Below, one piece after another: positions 25,316 through 36,633 of a stretch of DNA of 64,000 bases. Made by a program: the position numbers and the translations under genes. A model generated the notes under the pieces. That model worked only from the letters and a program-made list of their open reading frames with translations, was not told the origin of the DNA and searched no databases. The DNA comes from Purshia tridentata (Eukaryota; Streptophyta; Magnoliopsida; Rosales; Rosaceae): assembly GCA_003254885.1 (NCBI GenBank), contig QANT01001444.1:1-64000 (forward strand), written 5' to 3'. Every line of letters starts with the position of its first letter. Position 1 is the first letter of the stretch.

Positions 25316-28300
25316 ATGCCTCTGTCACTGTGGTTCCTCCCCGCACGTCCTCCTCCTCCGTCTCCACTCATCAGCTGCCACGTGTCCCCATGCGCAGTGC
25401 GCACCCTACCGTCTGCTCCAGCACCAGCACCCGCACCCGCACCTCCTCCTTCGTCTCTGTCACTAAACTCTAACTCAACCCCACCACCCTCGCTAACCTG
25501 CGCCCTTCAGTGCTCGCACTTCCAATTGTAGCTCTTTTATCTAATCTAATTCCTTTCTCTTTATTCTTTTTAATAATGAATATTCGTTCTAATATTTTTT
25601 GCTGCCTGAACTGAATGTTCAGGTGCTCCGGGTGTACCCACGAGTTCAATCTCCACCGTCCGCTCATCGTTGACGAGGCTACGGAGTTCTTCAATACCCT
25701 TGGGGTCTCAGATTTCACATTTGACAGTTGCAAGCTGGTATTTATTACCTAAATATTTTTCTCGTTAATTTCGTAAAGCTTTTGCTTTTTGTATTGTATT
25801 TATTTATATTTTGGTACTACTTAGGGTTCTGATACGATGGTTATTTTGGTCTGGTCTTTAGTGGGGTTGGAGGTGTCGCGCAAAATTAGCTGTTCGTGGC
25901 TCACCAGAAAACCCTCTGATTGGGCTTTATCAGGAGGGTACTCATAACGTAGTAGATATTCCTCAATGCAAAGGTCCTAATCCTAATAAATTTATTTACT
26001 TATTTATCACGTTTTAGTTCTTGGATTAATCTTCATTTTCTTGTTAGTTTTTGACTTTTCTCTTTTTGCAGCTCATCATCCAAGTATTAATGCCGCTGTG
26101 GAGCTGCTTAGACAAGGTCCGGTTGCAGTTATCAAAACTTAATATTACCTGTTACATTTTTGCTGTTCTTTCTTTCTTTTGTAAGGTTTGTGTGGGCGTT
26201 GAATTATTTATTACTTCTTTGTATAATTTTCAGGTATTACTGAACTAAACATTGAACCATATGATGAAGATCAGGGGACGGGGGATTTACGATATGTGCA
26301 GGTGACTAATGAAAGTGCACATGGTAAATATGTAGTACTTTGTAATTTTTTGTGGGAATTCAATGGATGATGGTGTGTGCAGATGGCCGTGACAACATAC
26401 AATACATCCCTTCCCGCCTCCGAAAGATATAAAAATGGTTAGTAGCTGAATTCATCATAATATTACCTCACTTTTAGGGTGATGTTTTCTGTAATACAAA
26501 AAAAATTGGTCTGAAATATATGAAGCATTAATTGTTTAAGTTATGTTTCTTTGTAGGGAAAGTACAGGTAGCTTTGGTATGGAATTCAAGAAATGAAAAC
26601 TCCCCGAATTCAGAGAAACTTCATGCCTTGGCCAATGTGAGCTAGCTACTTCATTATATTTGACTGTTGTTAATCTTTTCTTTAGAGAAATATATAAAAA
26701 TCAATAGTATGTATACCTGTTTCCAGTTTATATGGAGAAATGGTGGGCCAAGGAGCAAAGTCAATCTGATTCACTCTGTATGGGCTAACTTCCAGACATC
26801 AACTAACAATGTGAGTCCAAAGGTTTATTTTATATCAGTTTCTATTAAATGATCTTGAATTTACATATGTTTACCTGATGATGCAGATAATTTTTGGGAA
26901 TAGGTGGAGACATCTTTTAGGTGAAAGAGACTTTTGGGAACATGTTGGAGGAATTGATATTTGTTTGGCTCCATCCAGTTTTGGCCAGGCAAACACACGG
27001 GTATCTTAAACTTATAATCTAACTATTGAAATCTAATTGAAATTCATAATTCTATATTCAATACATCAACCACTATCGAATTATGAACGTAGAAATCAAG
27101 GCTACTTCAATTTCTTACAATTCACATGTACTGGAAACTCATGCCTATTTAATCTTTCATTTCTTGAAAAAGTTTCTACTTAATATCACCTGTTCAAATG
27201 CTATTTCCTCGCAGGCTTTTGATATCTTGCTCCGGAAGTTACATAAGTATGTCCCTCATGGGGCATCTGTTGCTGATTTGTATGCAGGAGCTGGTGCTAT
27301 TGGATTATCATTGGCCGCCACAAGAAAATGCAGGCAAGAATTGGAATAGTTGTAAATGCGCTGGTGTCAAAACTCAAAAGTCTCAATCTTTATGTTTAAA
27401 TGTAAGGCATTCTAATTTGGAATATAAATGTTTTCCAGGTCTGTTAGATGCATTGAGATTAACAAAGAATCAAAGCTCTCTTTTGAGAAGACAGTTGCCC
27501 GCCTGCCAAACTCTGTAGATAGCAGCATCAGCTGGCATCATGCAGACACTTCTAAGGTTAATAATAACCCTTCAGAAGTTTATGATCTTATACTCCATAA
27601 GTTTTCACCTCATAGTCTTATATATGCAGAGATCTTAAAGTTCTTCACATTTTAAAGTAAACTATAAAAAAAAATTTGCTAAAAAAAATTTATGAGAATA
27701 ACTTATAATTTATTATTTAATATGTGAATTCTCAAAGTTTCATATTTATATTACAAGTGTAACGAAATTTACAAAGTTTCTTTGGTATTATTCCATTATG
27801 ATTTCTGTTGAGTATTTCAGAACTGATTCTATAATATTTGTCATGAATTAACTAGGAACCTCTTTCTTGGATCATGGGATCAGATGTACTTGTTGTTGAT
27901 CCTCCTAGAAAGGGATTGGATGCATCTCTTGTTAATGCATTGCGGAATATATCTTCAGCGGAGGGTAAAGTTAAGTCCTCATCTGAGAGGTTAGATAGAT
28001 CATTTATGTACTCAAAATATTGAAGTTAAGGTCCTTATGGGAAGTTATTAATTCAATATGATTTATATGTCAACTCAGTTCAAGCTCAAAAGGCAAGGAT
28101 GAGAAGAGACCATGGATGCTACGTGCAAGAGAAGTTTCAGTTCAAATTGGAAGCAAAATAACTTCAGAGGATAAGACATCATTGCCTCAAACCCTTATTT
28201 ATATAAGTTGTGGATGGGAAAGCTTCAAAGAGGTATGAAGTGGTTGCTCCAATATGCCATGAAGTTAGATTATATTCCGCTTATTCCTTACTATTTTGTT

Positions 28301-28885
28301 CTGGCTTGTTTGTTACCATTTTTTTCCTGTATCTAATTAGGGAGTGATGTTTCAACAGGACTGTAAGTTATTGTTGTCTACCAAGTCATGGCACTTGGAA
28401 AAAGCCCATGGCTTTAACTTTTTCCCTGGCACCCAGAGGTATTTATCAGTTTGCTCTCTCCACCCCCACAAATATGTAATGTCTTACTACAATTCAATTA
28501 CATGGATATTGTTGTATGCTCTGTTTTATATATCCTAATTCAGTATTAATTGAAAAAAATTCATGCTTATTTATATTGGTGATCTATTATGCAAGGTTGC
28601 CATCATTTCATTCCAATATTCTTTTTTTTTTGGTTCTTAACTTGGGCAGAAATTGACTTCCCAAAAAGCCATGCTATTTAATTGACAATTGACATAACAA
28701 AACTTGAATGTAGCATATATGGTTATGCTAATTCCATCCTATTTACTACATATTTTAAATATCAGTTTCTTTGTTTTCAATTTGTCCATGATTGCAGCAT
28801 CGAGGTTTTAGCTGTGTTCAAGAGGGGCCAAGGAGTGAGCTCAAAGAAAAAGAAACCAGGAAAGAAGAAGAAGAAACGCTTGTGA
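25316..28885 (+). CDS. TrmA/RlmD-family RNA (uracil-5-)-methyltransferase, probably organellar
   Basis: Fifteen exons: 25316-25527, 25623-25737, 25862-25973, 26072-26116, 26234-26301, 26383-26437, 26557-26636, 26727-26810, 26887-27000, 27215-27333, 27439-27556, 27856-27989, 28079-28232, 28359-28438, 28798-28885; 525 residues. A Pro/Ala/Ser-rich N-terminus could be a plastid or mitochondrial transit peptide. Cys66-x5-Cys72-x2-Cys75 plus Cys145 repeats the [4Fe-4S] pattern of bacterial RlmD. The SAM-binding motif is VADLYAGAGAIG (about 314-325), then DPPRKG (389-394), then the nucleophile region IYISCG (Cys463). The tail is lysine-rich (KKKKPGKKKKKRL). Known relatives make 5-methyluridine in rRNA or tRNA; the substrate here is unknown. 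The intron after exon 10 starts GC instead of GT. Position matches At3g27180. The RNA substrate and localisation are inferences. Confidence 0.9.
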
Positions 28886-29231
28886 AGATTTTTGAAAGTT
28901 GGATTTTGCAGTGACTTCCAATGATGACTGCTTTTTTGTTTGGAATTCTTATATGAGAAGAATGGGAGAATCCAGTAGAGAGAGAAAATAACAGATCCAA
29001 TCCTATGTGTTGTTTCCTCTTTTGGAAAATGAATCTTGTTCTCATCAACTGAAATATGTGTAAAATGAATAGTTACAAATGAATATAGTTGCATCATTGT
29101 GGTATATCTACCTGACCCCTTTGGAATTTGATGAAAGAATGGATGATTTGAGTAAAAAGCTCTAAAGAATAAGAAAGCGATGTGTTGCACCAATAAAGCT
29201 GCTATTTCTGTCGGTTAAGTAGAAGATGTTT
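28886..29231. other. Convergent 3' region of methyltransferase and CLC genes
   Basis: Only 346 bases separate the two stop codons of these tail-to-tail genes, so their 3' untranslated regions may overlap. No other feature seen. Confidence 0.6.
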
Positions 29232-32200
29232 TCAATTCCCCTTCTCTCTACCTTTGGGTTTTGTGAGATGTGGAAAGGCATTCAAAATGTTGTAGGCTAT
29301 TAAATCTTGCCTGGTTAAGATCCCAACCACTGGAAGCACCTACAAATGGAACAGAAGTTGAGGTTAGTGATATTGGCCTTTTCAAAATCTTTAGTGTATA
29401 ATGAATATTTTTATTTGCTAATCTGTACCATTGCATTGCCCAAGAAAGAATTAGTATGCTCAGGTGTAACCCCAAAGAACATTTGTAACTATCGTTAACA
29501 GGTGCATGGCATTTTCGTAAAATGAGAATGGTTGATAAAACTCACCCCTGCTGCTATATACTTGGGCACAATGAGCAAATGGCGGAGTCCCACTTGTCTG
29601 AAAAGCACCATAGCTTTTGCCACTGACATGCTTTCCAACACTGTGTAAGGTGTTGTATTGGTGAGTGGATGCAGATCTACATACATCTCCATTTCATCAC
29701 TTGTCACAGCCACCTCCTCGATCTTCCCTTCCCTCTCGGCCAACTCAACCCAGGTAAATTTCTCTATCACTTCCCACTCCTCTGTTCTTCTCTTCTCTCT
29801 TAGGAACCATTTCTTCTTCAGCACCTGGACAAGGTGAGCTCGTAAAATTAGTCCGTGTAGTTCTGTTGCCCCACCAGGCAGTCCTACTGTGCGCACCACT
29901 CCATCATCTACAACAGGGAAACCATTGTGTGTGGTGTTTCTAAGGACCTCCACAATACGATCCACCTTTTCGATTCCATGGAGCGTGACTACTGGTGGCT
30001 TGGCATCAGCAAGCTCACCTACTGTCAGATTCCTCATCCATGGTTCTGGATGTGCATCCAAGAAAGGGAGACCTTTTAAGTGCAGTATAAGATCATAGAT
30101 GCTTGGGTTGAAACTGTCTCCAACAGTTTTGGCAATTAGGAGGACAATCATTGTTATGGGTAGTAAGAGAAGATTGTTGGTGAGCTCAAGAAATATGACA
30201 CATAGTGAAACAGTCATCCTCATCGACCCTGCCATTAGGGACGCTGCACCAAGAACAGCGAAAAGCCCCTGGTCAATGTTTGTATATGACCTCATGGCAA
30301 TACCAAGCATGCGACCATAAGCTGAGCCCATAAGGATGATGGGGAGGAACAGTCCAGATGGCACAGCAATTCCAAAGGTAATCAATCCTAAGACACAATA
30401 GAGTGCGAAGAAGATTAGGAGGGAGAGAGGGTGATATTCAGTGGGAGTGTTTGTTGAGAAGATGTTCCGAACTGCATCATCATTAGTGGTAAGAAGCAGA
30501 GTAGCTAGGTCATTGTAGTAGCCATCTGGGCAGTTGAATTGTTTGAAGTTGCCAGACCGCCCAGTGGTGGGGCAGACATCTGCAAGAGAGGAATCACAGG
30601 CTGTGCATTTGGCAAGGAAAGGGAGACCATAGAGGCATGTAGAGGTAAAAAGTGATACAGTGAGACTCAGGATAAGCTTGTGCATTTTCCCCTTCCTGCC
30701 AAAAGAGAAAATCAAGAAGCAATTATTACTTCCCCAAAATTAAATTTCACCAATTCTTTTGGCTCTTCCATACGGGGGATTGACATTAGGTTATGTTTGT
30801 TTTCAAATATCGAATCACAGTCTCTTTCAGATTACTTAGAACATGGTCACTGGGTTTATGGTGGTGTTGGTTTGGCTTTACAAGGGTACTTATGCTTAGG
30901 TTGGTTTCCGCTTTGGTTCTATACATACTAAACTCCGTTCATGTTTTGCAACAAAGAGATTGAAATTTGGATAAGGTTGCTTACTGATTTATGAGATTGT
31001 ATAGTCTGAGGATCTTGTGGAGAAGAAAGTTGTACAGGCTTCCCAGAACTCCACCAATAATGCCAATTACAACAACAGGGATGAGATCCATCACATGGTA
31101 CGTCACAGTGACATTGCTTACGTCGAACATGATAAGCCCTCCTGATCCAAAAAGCCCACATTCCCCAGAACTGCATACTTCAATAAAAGCTCTAAGCACC
31201 ACCACCACAATGGCTGTGCTGAAGAAAGTTCTCCAGAGAAGGGCACTCCTCCACCATGTTGCCACCTCTTCCAGAGAAAACAGTACACCACCCACAGGGG
31301 ATCGGAAGGCTGCACAGACGCCAGAGGATGCGCCACAGGTAATGAGATCTCTGCGGTCACGGTCATTATTGAAGTAGCGAAGCCAGCGCCATTTAATACG
31401 GTGATTGTCAGGTCCCCCTTGAGCTAGTAAGGAAGCAATGCAGCTTCCAATGTGCACTAGAGGTCCTTCTTTTCCAAGATCTAGGCCTGCGGAAACAGCC
31501 CCAATGCTTCCTATTATCTGCAACAATTAAAAAGTTTGTCATACCACTTGGCTTTACAAGCAAAAGAAATGAAGTAAAATGTTTCATGTAAATTGTTAAA
31601 TTGTTTATATGTTTCCTCTTACCTCTCTTCTTCTTTTTCAGTGTTGTCACTTACTGAATTTATATAAAAACAACATTCAATTTGAAAGCCAACCCACCTT
31701 GACAATCAATGTAGTAGCACCAAACATGTTGGGAGTGTCAACTCCATTTAGATAAGCTTTGATTTCAGGAATACCAGGTCCGGCCGCAGTGGGTGCAAAA
31801 CACACGCAGAGAACAGCAGCAACAGCGGTCAGTAGAAAATTGGCCGTGGTGAAATAGATGAACCCCATTAGGTACCTTCACCACATGATTCCCACATTTT
31901 TTATGTTATCATAGATGTTTGAACAGAATATGATATGTTATTTTGGTTGTAGGAGCTGAGCTGAATACACCATTGAAAGTTAGTTAGAAAACAGGGAATG
32001 CCACAGACCTTTCATTCTTTATGAAACCAACCACAGCGAGAAGCTTGAAGCCAGCAATATTCTCAACTGCAAGGTTGATCAGGGTGGCAATTATACCAGT
32101 TAGAAGTCCCACAAGGAAGGCAAGAATCCATTTCAACAATATATACTGCAAGACTTGGACTTTGGATCTGCTTCTCCAGTCATGCTTAAAGAGATCGTTC

Positions 32201-32501
32201 TCATTGATCCTGCATCAAACCAACTTGGGTTCGATTTAACATGAAATCAAGGGAAGAAGAAAAAGGAATTGTATTTCAAGGAAATTAACTAGAGATGAGT
32301 GGTTTACTCGTAGTCCAGACTCTCTATATGGGAGACCTTGGCTCCAACCAGGGCAAGTGGACTGGAAGAGAGTGTTCGGTTTCTCTTGAGGAGTGGCTGG
32401 TTCAGTGAATTGCTTTCTGGATCTCTTTCTTCTAAATCAGCTTCTCCTTCCATGTTCCAGGGAATTGAAGTTTCTGCAGATTGGTCTGAGTATTCCTGCA
32501 T
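29232..32501 (-). CDS. Vacuolar nitrate/proton exchanger, CLC-a/b type
   Basis: Six coding exons on the minus strand, in transcript order: 32308-32501, 32009-32209, 31698-31875, 30985-31517, 29546-30695, 29232-29339; 787 residues. The three CLC signatures are present: GPGIPE (Pro165), GKEGPLVH (gating Glu208) and GIAVPSGLF (about 477-485). A proton-pathway Glu275 (SLEE) makes this an exchanger rather than a channel. Proline in GPGIPE is the residue that favours nitrate over chloride in Arabidopsis CLC-a and CLC-b. Two CBS domains follow (about 590-665 and 705-775). The last exon begins VLPVVGILTRQDL. The chosen ATG gives MQEYSDQ; a spliced upstream leader ending TCTGCAG is possible. The tonoplast is the known site of this clade. 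Position matches CLC-b (At3g27170). Confidence 0.95.
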
Positions 32502-33714
32502 CGGGGTAATGGAAGCTGCAGACAGTAAGTTCAACTTCAGAACGTGGTGCTCTGTTTTGCTATGAATTTAAGATTGACGAGAAGGGCAAGAACCGCTATC
32601 AACTTATCATGCAGTCCATGTGTATATAAAATACATATACATCTAGACACGTATTCGTTTTTGTTTGTACATGAAAACGTTGGCATTGTTATATTATTTG
32701 GCATCTTCGTGCCGGTAATAAAGGCCAAAGACATCATGGATAAATTATCAGGTAGGGAAAAAAATTTGTTTTCCCAGTGTAAAGTAGTGACTGGGTTGTT
32801 GTTGTGTTCAGCGATAATTAGGCTTTGGACGTTTGGCAATAAATGAATTAATTGAAGCACTATCCCATTTTATCAATGATATGGTCATTCTTTTTCATTT
32901 CAATATCATAGTATACAATAGACATGTTTAGTATTTTAGTTTTAAGAAATAATTAAGTCCAAATCCACAGTGAACTTGGCTATCAATGTCATAAAGAAAA
33001 AATAGAATCCACAGCGAAATTATAATGAATCAATAAAACACTAATATATTATTTGATATGCAAATTTAATATTCCTAGTAGTAATCTTTTCATTCTGCTT
33101 GAAAAAATGCATGAGTGGATAATATTTTCATCGAATTTGGTCATGTGATAACTACGTATTTCACATGATTTATGCATCTATGAACAAACTGGTCAAACAC
33201 ATTGGACAAGTTCTCCACAAATTATATTCACTCCACGCATTCTATTATATATATTTATCAGTAACTTGATGTGAACCCTCTCAATCTGCAATAGTGCAAT
33301 CTGCCATCTCTCGACAGATAAGCACAAACGTGAGAGCCACTTGGGCAAAACTACGTGTCAATATCTGATCGTCAGATCACACAGATCAATGGTGCATATC
33401 AAATGGCCCTTGGGATGATTCAAAGGCCACTTAGCCACTTAGCCACTTAATTCATTGCTTCATAATAATATAGAAATTGTATAGTTGTTGTCTAACCCAT
33501 TCGGATTTCATGGCCATTAAAGTGGACCCCACAAAAATAAAATTTCTTTATGTTCCATTAAATTGGACCAGCAATATTCCGGGATTCGCAGGTGAAATGT
33601 GTAGGCGATGCCCATATAGGCCCCACATCCCACTCCCACCACCTATCATTTTGCAATAATACTCCGCAATGCCACTGTGTGGCTCGGTCTTAGCCATTCA
33701 TCTATGAACGTTAT
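32502..33714. other. Intergenic DNA, upstream of the CLC gene
   Basis: CLC 5' region and AT-rich spacer. A short direct repeat of the word TTAGCCACTTAGCCACTTA-like lies at about 33430-33450. No supported gene. Confidence 0.5.
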
Positions 33715-34505
33715 ACTGAAAAGTCACAGGCTATACCGACCATCCTTTACTGCTGAGTTGACCACCCTCTCAACATTTTTCTATTTTTTTTTTCCTTTTT
33801 GCCCTACAGTAAAAAAAAAGTATCTTTTCCTCCCTCCCTCACCGGACCCCACCCCACCCCACACAACCCAGCCACTAGCGCGACCCACCCCTTCTCTTTC
33901 TCTCTTTGTGCGACTCTCTCTCTCTTTTGCGCGACCTCATCTCCACCCAACCCAGCCACCGCGCGACTCCACCCCTACCCAACCCAGCCACTACGACCCC
34001 ACTCCCACCCAACCCAACTATCGCACGACCCCACCCCAGCCACCAGCTCTCTCCAAACTCATTCGATAGCATGCTGTCGAAAAATACAAAAATGTTCGGC
34101 AGCTTATGACTTAATATAAGTAATATGTTCGGTAGAATACCTCCATTCGGTGGTTGCTTACCGAAAATACTGCCTACGTTCGACAATAGGATGCCGAATA
34201 ATCACCAAAATTTCGGCACACCAATGTTGAAAAGTTTCTAAACAGGCGAAGTGTAGTGGGGTCGCACCAGTGGCTGGGTTGGGTGGGGTAGGTGGCGCGA
34301 TGGCTGAGTGAGGTTGCCCCAGCGTCTGGGTGGTGTGGTGTGGGGTGGGGGTGGGGCGGGTGGTTCGGTGAGGGAAGGAGGAANGAGGGAAGGAGGAAAG
34401 AGAAAAAAAAAAATTTTTATTGGAGGGGCAAAAAGGGAATAAAAAAAAAGATGATCAACTTAGCAGCAAAGGGTGGTCGGTATAGCCTGAGCCTACTGAA
34501 AAAGA
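33715..34505. mobile_element. Non-autonomous element with long terminal inverted repeats, about 0.8 kb
   Basis: The left arm (about 33715-33860) and right arm (about 34320-34505) are inverted copies. The clearest match is CAGGCTATACCGACCA at about 33727 and its complement ending near 34490. It is followed inward by matching GCTGAGTTGA/TCAACTTAGC blocks, a T-run/A-run, and CTCCCTCA/TGAGGGA-type tracts. Inside, the left half is C-rich (repeated CCCACCCAACC words) and the right half G-rich. The centre carries several TTCGGCA/TTCGGTA/TGCCGAA words. No transposase is encoded. It could be a Mutator-like MITE or foldback element. Precise ends and target duplication could not be fixed. One undetermined base (N) is at 34384. 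Confidence 0.6.
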
Positions 34506-34757
34506 CAGTACAGTCAAAGTCCATTTTTAATATGAGCCCTTATTTTGAGAGGTAAATCCAGATCAACAAAAATAAATGAAGTGGGCCTGTTTCTTTGGGC
34601 TTATACCTTTGGATTCAGATTTCCTGTGTCAATCACCATTGACCAAACTCTTGCCAAGGCCCAAACCAATTTATTTGAAGCGGCTATCAAGGTTCCGTTA
34701 CTCCGTTGAGTAGAGCCACGGTTATATAACGAGTTGTAGAGCACCTGTCATCAACTT

Positions 34758-34829
34758 GTGGCTGTAGTTTAGTGGTAAGAATTCCACGTTGTGGCCGTGG
34801 AGACCTGGGCTCGAATCCCAGCAGCCACA
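34758..34829 (+). tRNA. tRNA-His (GTG)
   Basis: 72 bases. The acceptor stem GTGGCTG pairs with CAGCCAC, with discriminator A. It has a D-arm TAGTTTAGTGGTAAGA, anticodon GTG in the loop TTGTGGC, and a T-arm with GGTTCGAA-type loop (GGGCTCGAATCCC). The internal A and B boxes are intact. No intron. Confidence 0.95.
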
Positions 34830-35294
34830 ATAATATAGTTTTTGACTTTTTTAAATGCTTAATATTTTTTTTTATTTTTTTATTTTTTGCAAAGGACTGT
34901 GGAATTTTTTATCTATTGAACAAAAAAGAAGATCCCATTTAATTTATTTGATCTAATTAAGATATTTTAAGTCCAATCTGACCGAAAAATTTATAAAATT
35001 CATTGGTCCATTTAATTTCAAATCCAGACGATATGGGCACTAATATTACTTTAAAAATTGCATGTACCATTTATAAGACTTGATATTTCTTTGGAGCTTG
35101 AAGTTTGGAGGCGAAAATTTAATAACTATTAAAAGGTTGGAGAGAGTTTAATGCATGGGTAGTGGGAGTGTAGGGTATGGTGGCGAGGCATATCAAAGTA
35201 TTTGGACCAGTAGATGATCCAGTCATCCAACATGGTTCAATTTACATGACAAAGCTTGCCTTCTCTTTTCTTATAGAAAAGACACACAAAAAAG
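34830..35294. other. Spacer between two tRNA genes
   Basis: AT-rich. A T-run soon after the tRNA-His end (about 34867-34887) can serve as the RNA polymerase III terminator. No gene seen. Confidence 0.5.
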
Positions 35295-35366
35295 TTCCGT
35301 TGCCGGGAATCGAACCCAGGTCTCCTGGGTGAAAGCCAGATATCCTAACCGCTGGACGACAACGGA
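35295..35366 (-). tRNA. tRNA-Glu (TTC)
   Basis: 72 bases on the minus strand. The acceptor stem TCCGTTG pairs with CAACGGA, with discriminator A. It has a D-arm GTCCAGCGGTTAGGAT, anticodon TTC in CTTTCAC, and T-arm GGGTTCGATTCCC. It is typical of plant nuclear tRNA-Glu and has no intron. Confidence 0.95.
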
Positions 35367-35460
35367 ATTCTTAAGGGTTTGCCTTTTTTTCTACTTGTAG
35401 TTGTTGACTTGCTGGTTAGGCAATAGCAGCTGGCAACACCTATCATTTTGACTATACTAA

Positions 35461-36190
35461 GGGCCAGTTTGGGATTGCTATGTGGTGAGAAAAAGTTGTT
35501 ATAGCTGTGTGGTGAGAAAAAGCTGCTGTGAGGTAAAACAGTTAATGTTTGGTAAACTGTATTTTTAAAAGTGCTGTGAATCTTAAAAGCAGCAGTACAA
35601 TGTTTGGTAAATTTTGATGTAGAAGTGCTGTGATTATGTATAATGACCAAAATAGACATAGTGCTGAAAGTGCATTTTAATTTTTTGTTTGGTAAAATAA
35701 GAATGCTTTCACTTGCTTTTTTTACTTTTAATTATGATTTTTTTTACTTTTATTTATGGTTTTCTTTTCTAACTTTTATTTATGATTTTTTTTTAAAGTT
35801 TTATTTATGAATTTTTTAGTAAAAATTATTCTCGTGACTTACATATATAAAACTCAATTTATATTAATATTTTTTGACATTATATTTTGTTAATTAAAAG
35901 ATAATTATGCTATCAAAATTTAAAAATGTTACTATAATTTTTTAATGAGAGGGTGAGGATTGTCATTTTTTAAATTGGGTGAAGGTAATTTCGGAAGTTA
36001 TAGCTGCTTTCCCTCACAGCAGATTTTGAAAGCATCTCTCTAGCTGATTTACCTCAACCCCCAAAATCTACTTTTTCCCACCTCTATTTTCAAAATAAGT
36101 AGATTTTATTTTAATAACTAAACACCAAAAACTGTTTTGAGGTAGAAATACGTAACTTATTTCTAAGGTAACTCAATCTCAAACTGACCC
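35461..36190. mobile_element. PIF/Harbinger (Tourist-like) MITE, 730 bp
   Basis: The left end GGGCCAGTTTGGGATTG and the right end CAATCTCAAACTGACCC are inverted copies (15 of 17 match). The element is flanked by TAA on both sides (35458-35460 and 36191-36193), the usual 3-base target duplication of PIF/Harbinger elements. The interior is AT-rich with further partial inverted homology (GAGGTAAA / TTTACCTC) and no coding capacity. Confidence 0.8.
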
Positions 36191-36633
36191 TAAGAAGATC
36201 TGAAAGTCAACTAAGTGTTTGTCTAGAGACTGCTCTAGTAGTGCTCTAGACAAATACAACAATATGATATGAAATAACAAATACCAAGAAAACTAAGAAG
36301 ACAAGTAATTAAAAATTCCATATCATTATCATAATAAATTTGTCAATAACAGTTTAAGTCCACACTCTTAATTCATATATAAATTATACTTATGTGTAGA
36401 ACTCCATTCAAAATCCTACATTAATTCTCCTAAAATACTCGGAGAAAAGCAAACCAGAACTCCTTAACATCTCCTAAACATTTGGAGAAGGTAAAACAAA
36501 AAATCCAAACACATATCTGTAGTAGGCATCATATAAATAGTGTATAGCAGCATTAATTGTGCTTCACAGAAATTGAAACACCAAGGCTATACAGATAGAT
36601 AGCATGGCATTTTAATTTCATTAGGCACTGATC
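36191..36633. other. Spacer and 3' region of the first HIPP gene
   Basis: From about 36400 the sequence is homologous to 40370-40570, marking the start of a large tandem duplication. No gene seen. Confidence 0.55.

Noticed and set aside
29248-29339. Frame reading VGASSGWDLNQARF as a degenerate CLC C-terminus
   Set aside because: The +1-related frame after the acceptor TTTGTAG gives a perfect VLPVVGILTRQDL end, so the gene is intact and this frame is a shadow.
33875-34186. Open frames of about 100 residues rich in Pro or Gly in the C-rich arm
   Set aside because: They follow from base composition of the inverted-repeat element; every frame is open and no domain is seen.
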